This document shows, one piece after another, positions 19,026-25,755 of a DNA stretch of 64,000 bases (its first letter is position 1; each line of letters starts with the position of its first letter). The position numbers and the translations under genes are program-made. The stretch is taken from NCBI GenBank assembly GCA_028687035.1, contig JAQUAX010000006.1, positions 121,536 to 185,535 on the forward strand, written 5' to 3'. The notes beneath the pieces are model-generated. The model saw only the letters and a list, made by a program, of their open reading frames with translations. It was not told the DNA's origin and searched no databases. The stretch is from Dechloromonas sp. (GTDB lineage: Bacteria > Pseudomonadota > Gammaproteobacteria > Burkholderiales > Rhodocyclaceae).

Positions 19026-19053
19026 AGCCAGCCCCGTGCAACGCGGGGTGGCT
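19026..19053 (+). promoter_or_regulatory. Hairpin downstream of the integrase
   Basis: AGCCA-CCCCG pairs with CGGGG-TGGCT across a 7-base loop, with one bulged G. There is no U-run after it; the next base begins a second structured element, so it may be part of one folded leader. Confidence 0.55.
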
Positions 19054-19054
19054 C

Positions 19055-19089
19055 GGTGCCGGAGACAGGGCACCTAAATATCTGTCTCC
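19055..19089 (+). ncRNA. Candidate pseudoknot or switching RNA in the leader of the AlpA-like gene
   Basis: GGTGCC (19055-19060) pairs with GGCACC (19069-19074). The whole 8-base loop between them, GGAGACAG (19061-19068), is exactly complementary to CTGTCTCC at 19082-19089. The two stems share a loop, so they form either an H-type pseudoknot or two alternative hairpins. It lies 152 bases upstream of the AlpA-like start. No known RNA family is recognised. Confidence 0.55.
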
Positions 19090-19240
19090 GTTAGCCGGTG
19101 GAGCAAGAGTAACCAGCCTCCCAGGACCCGGACACCCCATCCCGTCGGGCAGGTGACAACACAAATGACGGCAAGCACTCGCCTTGCCTGACGCTCCCTA
19201 TTGCATGCGCTGGCACGGCACAGTCTGAGGACTACTTGCC

Positions 19241-19486
19241 ATGACCACATTCTCTGCGCTCGACCCGAACCTGCGCACCAACGACGAAACCGCCGCCCTG
19301 CTTGGCATCAAGCCCAACACGCTCGAAATCTGGCGGGGCAAGGACAAAGGCCCGGAGTTCATCAAGATGGGCGATTCCAAGCAGGCGCCGGTTCGCTACC
19401 ACATCGACGACATCAACGCTTGGCTTGAGTCGCGGAAGTTCCGCAATACCAGCGCCTACGCGCCGAACGCCAAACAAGCTGTTTGA
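19241..19486 (+). CDS. AlpA/excisionase-like helix-turn-helix protein
   Basis: An 81-residue protein with a MerR/AlpA-type winged helix: residues 12-35 (TNDETAALLGIKPNTLEIWR) recognise DNA and the PVRYHIDDINAWL segment forms the wing and last helix. Such proteins act as excisionase or as activators of the integrase and replication genes in satellites. GAGG stands 10 bases before the ATG. The long structured leader in front suggests control at the RNA level. Confidence 0.8.
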   Translation: MTTFSALDPNLRTNDETAALLGIKPNTLEIWRGKDKGPEFIKMGDSKQAPVRYHIDDINAWLESRKFRNTSAYAPNAKQAV

Positions 19487-19574
19487 CGGTCATGGCGACG
19501 AAAACCCAATGCAGCCGCGCAACTTGCCGACCCCGCACACCCGCTGATAAGCCCTGCATAACTCCATCAAGAAA

Positions 19575-19599
19575 AAAGCCGTCGGGTCAGGACGGCTTT
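19575..19599 (+). terminator. Hairpin between the AlpA-like and DUF3987 genes
   Basis: AAAGCCGTC and its complement GACGGCTTT flank a 7-base loop. Only three T follow before GGAGAGG, the ribosome site of the next gene, so it could act as a leaky terminator or block that site. Confidence 0.5.
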
Positions 19600-19612
19600 G
19601 GAGAGGAACAAC

Positions 19613-21127
19613 ATGCACAGCACGCATAGCGTAGGACAGGCCGCGCCTGACGGCTCTGATATTTTGCAAGCAGAGCTTGCGCACTGGACAGCGGTAGAAG
19701 CCGAGGCTGTACGGGAGTACCAAGCTCGCCAAGGGGGTAGCACTGGCGCAGCGCTGATCGCAGCCCCTGCCGCCAATGTGGGGCCTGCGCCAGCGCGCAA
19801 GGAAGGCCAGCTTGCTTGGCCGCCGGGAATAGCGGGCAGCATTGCCAATCTGATCTATACCAGTTCAATGCGCCCCGTGCCGGAGGTCGCCATTGTCTCT
19901 GCACTTGGGCTACTTGCTGGCGTATGCGGTCGATCTTGGGTAATCCCGAAATCAGGCTTGAACGTCTATATCGTCCTGCTGGCGCGTAGCGGTATTGGCA
20001 AGGAGGCAATGTCAGAAGGCATCTCCATGTTCATTCACGGCGCGGGAAAGTATCGGCAGGACGTGGAAGCACACTTCAGCTTTAACGAATATGCCTCCGG
20101 GCAAGCGCTGACGAAGGCAGTTGCCAACGCCCCTTGCTTTACCCACATAGCGGGTGAGTTCGGGCGCAAACTCAAAGCCATGAGCAACGGCAAAGACCCT
20201 GCAATGCAGAGCCTGCGCTCTGTCATGACAAAGATCTATTCCAAGTCCGGCCCTAATGCCATTGCTGGCGGGATCGACTACAGCAACAAGGATAACAACG
20301 TCGCCAGCATCGTCGGTGCGTCGTACAGCATGATAGGTGACTCTACGCCGGGCACCTTCCGGGAAGCATTAACCTCCGACATGATGGAGGACGGCTTTCT
20401 ATCTCGCTTCACGGTCGTGGAATACACAGGCCAGCGCCCACCCAGAAACCCGCATTACTTCACCGAACTGCCGGACGCATGGGCACAATGGTTCGCCTCG
20501 CTGACAGCTCACGCCCAACTGCTTGCATCAAACGGAAACCCTTTGCCCGTGCAGTTCGATGAGCCAGCTACGGAGCTATTCGATCAGTTCGACCAGGAAT
20601 GTGACGCTGAGGTGAATGGCACTGACGATGAATCACGCCGTCAGATGTGGAACCGCGCTCAACTGAAGTCATTACGCATTGCGGCACTACTCGCGGTGGC
20701 TGATAACCACATTAACCCGTGCGTCAATGTCGAGCACGCCCAATGGGCAATTAACCTGATTCGGCACGACATCGCGCTATTCAGCGAGCGCCTGCGCAGC
20801 GGTGATATTGGCGAGGGAACCGACGTATGCGAATGCAAGCTGCTTTCCATTATGAGGGAGTACCTCGTAGATGAGCCTTCCAAGGGTTACAAGATTCACC
20901 CCGGCATGCGCGAAAACTCCATCATTCCGCGTGCGTATCTCCAGCGGCGCACCGCATCGCTACCAGCCTTCCAGAAGCACAAGTCGGGAAGCGCTACCGC
21001 TGCGCTTGACCACGCCCTGCGCAGCCTTGCTGACAGCGGCTACATCATGGAAGTGAAAAAGGACGTATTGGTAGAGCAGTACAGCGAATTCGGCAAGGCG
21101 TTCCGCATTTTGAATCTGCCCCAATGA
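19613..21127 (+). CDS. DUF3987-family replication-type ATPase
   Basis: A 504-residue protein of the DUF3987 (YfjI-like) group found in integrative elements and satellites, related to helicase/primase-type replication proteins. A variable N-terminus (1-70) precedes the ATPase-like core. The P-loop-like motif is LARSGIGKE, where Glu replaces the usual Ser/Thr after the Lys. GASYSMIGDSTPGTFREAL and DGFLSRF are conserved core segments. ATG at 19613 with GAGAGGA upstream is preferred over a TTG five codons earlier. A replication role is inferred from the family and neighbours. Confidence 0.78.
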   Translation: MHSTHSVGQAAPDGSDILQAELAHWTAVEAEAVREYQARQGGSTGAALIAAPAANVGPAPARKEGQLAWPPGIAGSIANLIYTSSMRPVPEVAIVSALGLLAGVCGRSWVIPKSGLNVYIVLLARSGIGKEAMSEGISMFIHGAGKYRQDVEAHFSFNEYASGQALTKAVANAPCFTHIAGEFGRKLKAMSNGKDPAMQSLRSVMTKIYSKSGPNAIAGGIDYSNKDNNVASIVGASYSMIGDSTPGTFREALTSDMMEDGFLSRFTVVEYTGQRPPRNPHYFTELPDAWAQWFASLTAHAQLLASNGNPLPVQFDEPATELFDQFDQECDAEVNGTDDESRRQMWNRAQLKSLRIAALLAVADNHINPCVNVEHAQWAINLIRHDIALFSERLRSGDIGEGTDVCECKLLSIMREYLVDEPSKGYKIHPGMRENSIIPRAYLQRRTASLPAFQKHKSGSATAALDHALRSLADSGYIMEVKKDVLVEQYSEFGKAFRILNLPQ

Positions 21128-21133
21128 ACTGAC

Positions 21134-21169
21134 ATAGATCGCCGTCTAACAAACTAGGCGGCGATCTAT
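21134..21169. terminator. 11-bp hairpin between convergent genes
   Basis: ATAGATCGCCG and its exact complement flank a 14-base loop, starting seven bases after the DUF3987 stop. The U-run is short (CTATAT). It separates this gene from the opposite-strand gene ending at 21336 and probably acts in both directions. Confidence 0.6.
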
Positions 21170-21335
21170 ATGCGAGTCAGCGCTAAGTGCTTGCTGCACA
21201 TGTACTTGCATACAAAATATAGAAATTTAAAAGTTTAGACAGGGTGTAGTTTGCTGGTGCTGTATGGCGCTGCCTGCACCCTCTAAACGCCTAAACGGCC
21301 TAAATTCTATATCGTCCAACAGTTCCAGCCTCCGG

Positions 21336-21749
21336 TTATGCAGCAGCGCGTGACAGTCCGTTGAATTTGCGCCAGGCGTAGAACTCACAGGCCACGTTGT
21401 TCTCGTTCCAGCCGTTTTCCGGTGCAGCGGCTTTCGCGTCCTTGATCGTGGCCGTGGGGTTCGCGTCCAGCCATGCCCAGACGGCAGCGCACAGCCCGCC
21501 ATCCTTTGGACGCTTCACGCCGTTCTGCTCCACACGCTCCACCTTTGGTGCAGCTACTTTCTTCGGTTTGCCTGTGGTCACCACAGCGTCGGCGGTAGCG
21601 GGTGCCAGTGCTTCCATCTGCTTCCAACCGAAGCGCACCTCGTCGCCGTTTTTATGCACGGTGATTTCCACCAGTTCAGCGGGCACCCCTGCGGCAACAC
21701 CTGCACGGCGGGCGTTCTCGCGCTTGGTGTAGGTCTTGGCTTGTTCCAT
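21336..21749 (-). CDS. Hypothetical element protein, 137 residues
   Basis: Not recognised. A Lys/Arg-rich N-terminus (TYTKRENARRAGVAAGVP) precedes a short beta-like section, a Pro/Lys linker (about 55-80) and a C-terminal globular part with WAWLDANPTATIKDAKAAAP and EFYAWRKF. AGGAG stands seven bases upstream of the ATG, so it is probably translated. It is the only gene besides the protease on the minus strand of the element, and it diverges from the 236-residue gene across a 250-base region, a typical place for a regulator. Confidence 0.65.
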   Translation of the reverse strand: MEQAKTYTKRENARRAGVAAGVPAELVEITVHKNGDEVRFGWKQMEALAPATADAVVTTGKPKKVAAPKVERVEQNGVKRPKDGGLCAAVWAWLDANPTATIKDAKAAAPENGWNENNVACEFYAWRKFNGLSRAAA

Positions 21750-21999
21750 GTCGTTGCTCCTGTGCGGGTTGTAGATGGGGCAACGCTAAGACGCATCTCC
21801 GAGACTCGGCAACGACTTTTTGGATGCACCCGACAGCGACACCGATGCCGAACGAATAACGCCCAATTACTTGTTCCCTATTTGCTCTTGAACTGTAGAG
21901 CGTTGTTTTAAATAAATATTCCTTGCGGACCTTCGCTGATATTTCCCAGCATGTAAGCAATGCGTACCAGTTACGCGCCTTTTATCAAGGAGTTTGCAC
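21750..21999. promoter_or_regulatory. Divergent intergenic region inside the element
   Basis: 250 bases between oppositely pointing genes. TTGAAC at 21888 with AT-rich TTTTAAATAAATATT around 21906-21920 is a plausible plus-strand promoter. There is no tRNA or clear long dyad. Confidence 0.4.
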
Positions 22000-22710
22000 A
22001 TGCCCACGCCAATTGATGCACGAGTAACCCCCAGCCTCCATTCGGAGAATGTTCGCCAGCTTGACGGCTATAGCGACGACAGCGCGCCATATCTCGGCCC
22101 CGTGATGGAAACGCTCGACGATGCCTATCTCACGCTAGGCAAGATTCACGATGCGCGCGACCACGCCAGCCGCAATCAGGCATGGACACCGGAGCAGGCA
22201 GTGATTGCCGTATCCGATGCCGCATACAAGCAACAGCAGCGTTTGCTGTCGAAGTTCGACAAGCTGTCCAGAACCCTCGATCAGCAGATTAAGTCGATGG
22301 ACGAGATGCTGACCGGCCCCCTGCAACAGAAGGCGGGCATGGGCACGCTGAACACCGAGATTCGGAACCACGTCCGCGCAATGCCGACCGAGGAACGCCA
22401 GAAGTTCTTGGAGGACGCGCTGGCCCGCAAGGACTTGACGAGTCTGACGGCGATTCTGGGTGGCCCGGGGTATCTGTCCGGTTTGATGGATGCCGAGGTT
22501 ACGCACTACACGCGCAAGCTCCACGAGATTCAGCATCCCGAGGTTGTTGGCCGTCTTACCGCCCTTCGCAGTGCCAAGGCTCACGTTGAAAAAGTCGGCC
22601 CGCTTGTCATGGGGCAGGTTGAGAAGGCGATGGGCGCAGATTGGGGGCGCGTCACCGCACTTCGTGAAGCCAACAGCAAAGCGCTGGCTGCTCTCAAGTT
22701 CGGCGAGTAA
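22000..22710 (+). CDS. Hypothetical element protein, 236 residues, mostly helical
   Basis: Not recognised. The sequence is rich in long helices with heptad-like spacing, especially about 70-105 (KQQQRLLSKFDKLSRTLDQQ) and 165-220. It has no signal peptide or membrane segment. AAGGAG lies seven bases upstream of ATG 22000, favoured over a TTG two codons before. It precedes the DUF5681 gene by 37 bases, so it may be a packaging or structural helper; that is inference from position only. Confidence 0.65.
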   Translation: MPTPIDARVTPSLHSENVRQLDGYSDDSAPYLGPVMETLDDAYLTLGKIHDARDHASRNQAWTPEQAVIAVSDAAYKQQQRLLSKFDKLSRTLDQQIKSMDEMLTGPLQQKAGMGTLNTEIRNHVRAMPTEERQKFLEDALARKDLTSLTAILGGPGYLSGLMDAEVTHYTRKLHEIQHPEVVGRLTALRSAKAHVEKVGPLVMGQVEKAMGADWGRVTALREANSKALAALKFGE

Positions 22711-22747
22711 CGCTGCTGATTCTCTGCAAACAACAGGAAGCAATCAA

Positions 22748-23209
22748 ATGACTGAAACAGTTCAGCCTGAATGGTTGCAGGGCTTCACCCCTCAGCCAAA
22801 CAAGCCGCCGAAGGGCTGGCAACCGGGCCAGAGCGGCAATCCGGCAGGTCGTCCCAAGGGCAGCAAGAACCGCAAGACGCAACTCGCGGAAGAACTACAG
22901 AAGGACGGTTCCGACCTTGCGCGCGTCATCAAGGAAGCCGCGCTCGCGGGCGACACCAGCGCTATGAACCTGTGGGCGCAGCGACTTGAGCCGCCACTGC
23001 GTGCGCGTGCTGCTGCCGTTGAGTTTGAGCTTGACCCTGACAAGCCCCTGCACGAGCAGGCCAATCAGGTACTCGTCGCCGTATCCGAGGGGCGCGTCGA
23101 TCCTGAAACCGGGCGGATGCTGATCGACTGCATCCAGTCGGTCGCAGGCATCCGCGCCGTTGATGAGCTGGAAGCGCGCCTTATCGCGCTGGAGGAGAAA
23201 CAAGTATGA
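22748..23209 (+). CDS. DUF5681 protein, candidate small-terminase-like
   Basis: A 153-residue protein whose N-terminal third carries the DUF5681 signature KGWQPGQSGNPAGRPKGSKN at about 22-41, a basic Gly-rich motif common in phage and satellite proteins annotated near terminase genes. A helical middle (LARVIKEAALAGDTSAMN) and a C-terminal coiled segment follow. The last codons overlap the next gene as ATGA. A DNA-packaging role is inferred; the DUF itself has no proven function. Confidence 0.72.
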   Translation: MTETVQPEWLQGFTPQPNKPPKGWQPGQSGNPAGRPKGSKNRKTQLAEELQKDGSDLARVIKEAALAGDTSAMNLWAQRLEPPLRARAAAVEFELDPDKPLHEQANQVLVAVSEGRVDPETGRMLIDCIQSVAGIRAVDELEARLIALEEKQV

Positions 23210-23418
23210 GCATCTACGACACCGACAGCATTCCGCTACACGGCTGGGGTCGGCCAAAGATCGAACGCCCGATAGACACACCACATGGGCAAGCCGACCT
23301 CAAGCTGATCGTCAATGTCTGCTACGAGGCGATTTTGAAGTGCGACGACCCGGCAGTGCGCTATCAGGCCGCGCGCCTGTTGCAAGCAATCGGCCCGATG
23401 AAAGGAACCCTGCAATGA
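23206..23418 (+). CDS. Hypothetical small element protein, 70 residues
   Basis: Not recognised. The start overlaps the previous stop and the stop overlaps the next start (ATGA both times), so it is translated as part of a coupled string. Residues 35-65 look like one amphipathic helix pair (VCYEAILKCDDPAVRYQAARL). Confidence 0.6.
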   Translation: MSIYDTDSIPLHGWGRPKIERPIDTPHGQADLKLIVNVCYEAILKCDDPAVRYQAARLLQAIGPMKGTLQ

Positions 23419-23594
23419 AGAATGACAACCTCGACCACGAAAACCGCCCGGTCAAGTACGGCATCACGCCCGACGAGTTGCGCCAGATTCAGCAACGACG
23501 CATCGAGGCGCATGCAGCCCGCGAGACCAGCGACGCGCTGAACCTGCTCCGCGCGGTCAAGCTGGGCGCGGCACTGCGCGAGTCGCGGGACTAA
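23415..23594 (+). CDS. Hypothetical small element protein, 59 residues
   Basis: Not recognised. A polar, probably helical protein with ELRQIQQRRIEAHAARE in the middle. The ATG overlaps the stop of the 70-residue gene. The longer upstream frame is ignored because it would run through the neighbouring gene. Confidence 0.55.
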   Translation: MKNDNLDHENRPVKYGITPDELRQIQQRRIEAHAARETSDALNLLRAVKLGAALRESRD

Positions 23595-23598
23595 CCAC

Positions 23599-23826
23599 AT
23601 GAGCATCAGCAGCGCCAAAGGCATGCTCGCCCGCCTCAAGCACTTGGAGCGCTCGCGGGGTGCGACCGACGAGATGCGCGGCTGGGTCAGTGACATGCTA
23701 GGCGCTGCAATTGCTGACGGTCGTATGTGCCCGGTCGATGGCCCTGTGGTGCGGCATTGCGTGTTGAACTGGATCGACGACGGCACCGCTCGCGCCGGGA
23801 CTGCTGGCTGGGGGTTGCTGCGATGA
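23599..23826 (+). CDS. Hypothetical small element protein, 75 residues
   Basis: Not recognised. It starts four bases after the previous stop and overlaps the next gene as ATGA. A basic N-terminal helix (KGMLARLKHLERSRG) is followed by a compact section with one Cys pair (C44, C54) and the ending GTAGWGLLR. Confidence 0.55.
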   Translation: MSISSAKGMLARLKHLERSRGATDEMRGWVSDMLGAAIADGRMCPVDGPVVRHCVLNWIDDGTARAGTAGWGLLR

Positions 23827-24065
23827 AGCCGAATTTCCAAGGCTTCGTAGAGCCTCGCATGTGGCCGCAGGACGATGGAATGAGGCGCGAACCCGTGCTT
23901 GATGCTGACCACAAGCCGCCGCGCGTGGTGCGCTATGTCGGCTGGCGGAAGTGCATGCGCTGTGGTCAGCTCTTTTGGTCGGAGGACGTGCAACGCTTGC
24001 GCCTATGCACCCCGCAACCGAACAGGCAAGGATGCAGGAGCAGGCAAGACGACGACGGCATCTGA
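23823..24065 (+). CDS. Small zinc-ribbon-like element protein, 80 residues
   Basis: The C-terminal half carries CMRCGQLFWSEDVQRLRLC followed by a further Cys about ten residues on, a C-x2-C...C...C arrangement fitting a small zinc ribbon. The preceding VRYVGWRK segment is typical of small phage zinc-finger proteins. It is coupled to the previous gene by ATGA. A DNA- or protein-binding accessory role is inference. Confidence 0.6.
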   Translation: MKPNFQGFVEPRMWPQDDGMRREPVLDADHKPPRVVRYVGWRKCMRCGQLFWSEDVQRLRLCTPQPNRQGCRSRQDDDGI

Positions 24066-24157
24066 AAAACCCTGCACCGCCCTTATCGTCGTCAGCGGTG
24101 CAGTGGCGCGCAGTCCCGGAGAAGCTGCGCCGTCCCATCGAAAACCGTTGGACGTAA
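24005..24157 (+). CDS. Possible small basic protein, 50 residues
   Basis: An ATG inside the end of the zinc-ribbon gene opens a frame giving a basic peptide (QEQARRRRHLKNPAPP near residues 12-27). The 61-base overlap and the lack of a clear ribosome site make this doubtful. Confidence 0.3.
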   Translation: MHPATEQARMQEQARRRRHLKNPAPPLSSSAVQWRAVPEKLRRPIENRWT

Positions 24158-24479
24158 AACAAACGGACTCAGTCAGGAACGGGAGCGCTCCTACCCGTGC
24201 GACCTGGCCTTCAACGGGTGCCGCTGGCACCCGTTGTCGTTTGTGCGGCAGCGGGCCGCGTGCGGGCGGCACAGGCCGCGATCACCACACTGCCGCCGCT
24301 AGGGTACTGGCGAGCAAGGCGCGCGGCCTGTAGCGGCGCGCCTGCCTGCGGACAAGGAACGGCAAACCCGGAATTAGGCGGGCTTGCCTGCTAACTGATT
24401 GCTGCGCTTGTGGTTAGGTCGGTGGCGCCTGCTGCGTTCTAGCCTATTGGGAGCAGTATGCTGGCCTCCGCTCCGGCCA
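24158..24479. other. Non-coding stretch with an 11-bp hairpin
   Basis: No convincing gene. CAACGGGTGCC and its complement flank a 3-base loop at 24212-24236, a probable terminator for the rightward gene string though with only a short U-rich tail (TCGTTTG). The rest is GC-rich with no clear feature. Its right border is the protease stop codon. Confidence 0.6.
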
Positions 24480-25367
24480 CTATGCCTGCGGCGCTGGATC
24501 GGGAACGAGTTGCGGCGCGGGTGCGGATGTATCGACGTTGCGCGCTTTTAAGAAGGCTTCAATGGTTTCGACCACGGTGCGGGCCTTGAACACGATACCG
24601 AGATCGATCATCTCTTGCTGCTGTGCCATCGGCTGAACCTGTGTCGGGATCGGCACGGGGATGATCTGGTTGAGATGAGTGCGGAAGAACACGGCGGCGA
24701 TCACGCCAACGAACATGAGGCGCGATCCAGCGACAAGGCCACCATTCTTCTCCGCCCACGACCCTTGGTTGAGGATGAAGACCGGGCTGCCGCTAGATCC
24801 GCCGAACACAGACGCATCAATGAGAAAGCGCGGCGTGCCCTCAAAGTCCACTTCGATGGGGCTGGCAGTAGTCCCGCGACGCGCGACAGGCAGGAGGTTC
24901 TTGCTGTCCCAAATGCCATTCGGGTAGCCGATGAACGTCACCGACTCGATGGCATCAAGGCCTTTCAGCTTCTCCTCATCTGGAGTCATGCTGCTATCGA
25001 CCCAGCGGTAAAAGAGGTCGATATTGCTCTGCTGCTTGATGTGAGCTTCGAGCGGTGAGAAGGGGCACACAGCAATGTCGATGTCAGGCGACGGATGCCC
25101 GAACCACGCATCTGGCCAACCTTCTATGGCTAGGCGGTAGCCCTGTCCCAGACGCGGAGTCTGTCCGTCTCGTTGCAGGAACGTCAGAGCGCCCGCCTTC
25201 ATGCCATTCACGACGTGCTTGTTCGTGACGACAAACGGGAATCCTTGCTCGCCCACCTTGTGCAGGAACAGGAACCCGGTGCCCGAACCAGCAGCGCCAT
25301 TCGCCGCGACGGTGTCAATGCGTACTGTGGTGAAGAAGAGCTGTTCCGCGATTGTGGTGACTTGCAT
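24480..25367 (-). CDS. Trypsin-like serine protease, cargo of the element
   Basis: A 295-residue chymotrypsin-fold protein. The triad is readable: H51 in VVTNKHVV, D97 in DIDIAV, and S192 in the GGSSGSPVF elbow. No signal peptide is seen, so it is likely cytoplasmic. A Pro/Ala-rich C-terminal tail follows a hydrophobic stretch around 220-235 (LMFVGVIAAVFF). AAGGAG precedes the ATG by five bases. It lies alone at the right end, opposite to the replication genes, the usual cargo position. An anti-phage or host-interaction role is possible but not shown. Confidence 0.82.
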   Translation of the reverse strand: MQVTTIAEQLFFTTVRIDTVAANGAAGSGTGFLFLHKVGEQGFPFVVTNKHVVNGMKAGALTFLQRDGQTPRLGQGYRLAIEGWPDAWFGHPSPDIDIAVCPFSPLEAHIKQQSNIDLFYRWVDSSMTPDEEKLKGLDAIESVTFIGYPNGIWDSKNLLPVARRGTTASPIEVDFEGTPRFLIDASVFGGSSGSPVFILNQGSWAEKNGGLVAGSRLMFVGVIAAVFFRTHLNQIIPVPIPTQVQPMAQQQEMIDLGIVFKARTVVETIEAFLKARNVDTSAPAPQLVPDPAPQA

Positions 25368-25399
25368 GCGGGCTCCTTCCTTTAGACGACGTGCAGTGA

Positions 25400-25489
25400 T
25401 GGCGGTGGGTCAGGGATTCGAACCCTGGAAGGACTTTCATCCTTGCTAGTTTTCAAGACTAGTGCATTCAACCGCTCTGCCAACCCACC
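25400..25489 (-). tRNA. tRNA-Ser(UGA), complete, carried by the element
   Basis: A full 90-base class II tRNA. The acceptor GGTGGGT pairs with ACCCACC, then discriminator G and encoded CCA; the anticodon stem CTAGT/ACTAG closes loop CTTGAAA with anticodon TGA; the variable arm is long, and the T arm is CAGGG-TTCGAAT-CCCTG. The D arm is identical to that of the broken chromosomal copy at 25606-25646, but the acceptor and anticodon stems differ, so it is a diverged gene rather than a duplicate. It lies 116 bases inside attR. Confidence 0.96.
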
Positions 25490-25605
25490 TAATTCTATGA
25501 CGTGCTAAGAATCTGCTAAACGGCGCTAATGCCGCCGCCGCGAAAGCCTTTATAGCACGTTGTTTTTACTGCGCTTTTTGCTTCCACCATGCCGTCTGAA
25601 CGTAA

Positions 25606-25646
25606 GTTTTCAAGACCGGTGCATTCAACCGCTCTGCCACAGCCCC
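25606..25646 (-). pseudogene. 5' part of the disrupted tRNA-Ser(UGA), with the right attachment core (attR)
   Basis: On the minus strand: acceptor GGGGCTG, T8, the D arm GGCAGAGCGGTTGAATGC, anticodon stem CCGGT, loop CTTGAAA, then tRNA identity ends. The arms complement those of the 3' part at 17394-17449 (one G-U pair in the acceptor). The core GTTTTCAAG is 25606-25614. A TATGAT -10-like box lies a short distance upstream, so the old tRNA promoter now reads into the element. Confidence 0.92.
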
Positions 25647-25755
25647 CGCGCGGCGCGCATCATAGCATAGCGCCTGCAGCCCGGCGGACGGACGATTGAA
25701 ACTTCCGGCCGCCTCCGATAGTCTTAGCGATCGTGAATAGCCAGGAGCAACCCGC

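Larger units (their letters stand above)
17441..25614. mobile_element. 8.2-kb integrative element in tRNA-Ser(UGA), PICI/satellite-like
   Basis: Bounded by the 9-bp repeat GTTTTCAAG and by the two halves of a single tRNA-Ser gene. It holds a tyrosine integrase next to attL, a structured leader, an AlpA-like regulator, a DUF3987 ATPase, a DUF5681 protein, a run of small overlapping ORFs, a trypsin-like protease and a complete tRNA-Ser(UGA). Base composition is visibly less GC-rich than the flanks. Integrase, AlpA, replication protein and terminase-small-like protein without capsid genes is the gene set known for phage-inducible islands. The satellite label is inference. Confidence 0.88.

Noticed and set aside
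24197..24394. A 65-residue ORF right of the small-gene string
   Set aside because: It crosses the 11-bp hairpin, lacks a ribosome site and has low-complexity composition.
17394..25646. A trans-spliced split tRNA
   Set aside because: The halves are 8 kb apart with an integrase and direct repeats between, and an intact tRNA is supplied; disruption by integration explains it better.
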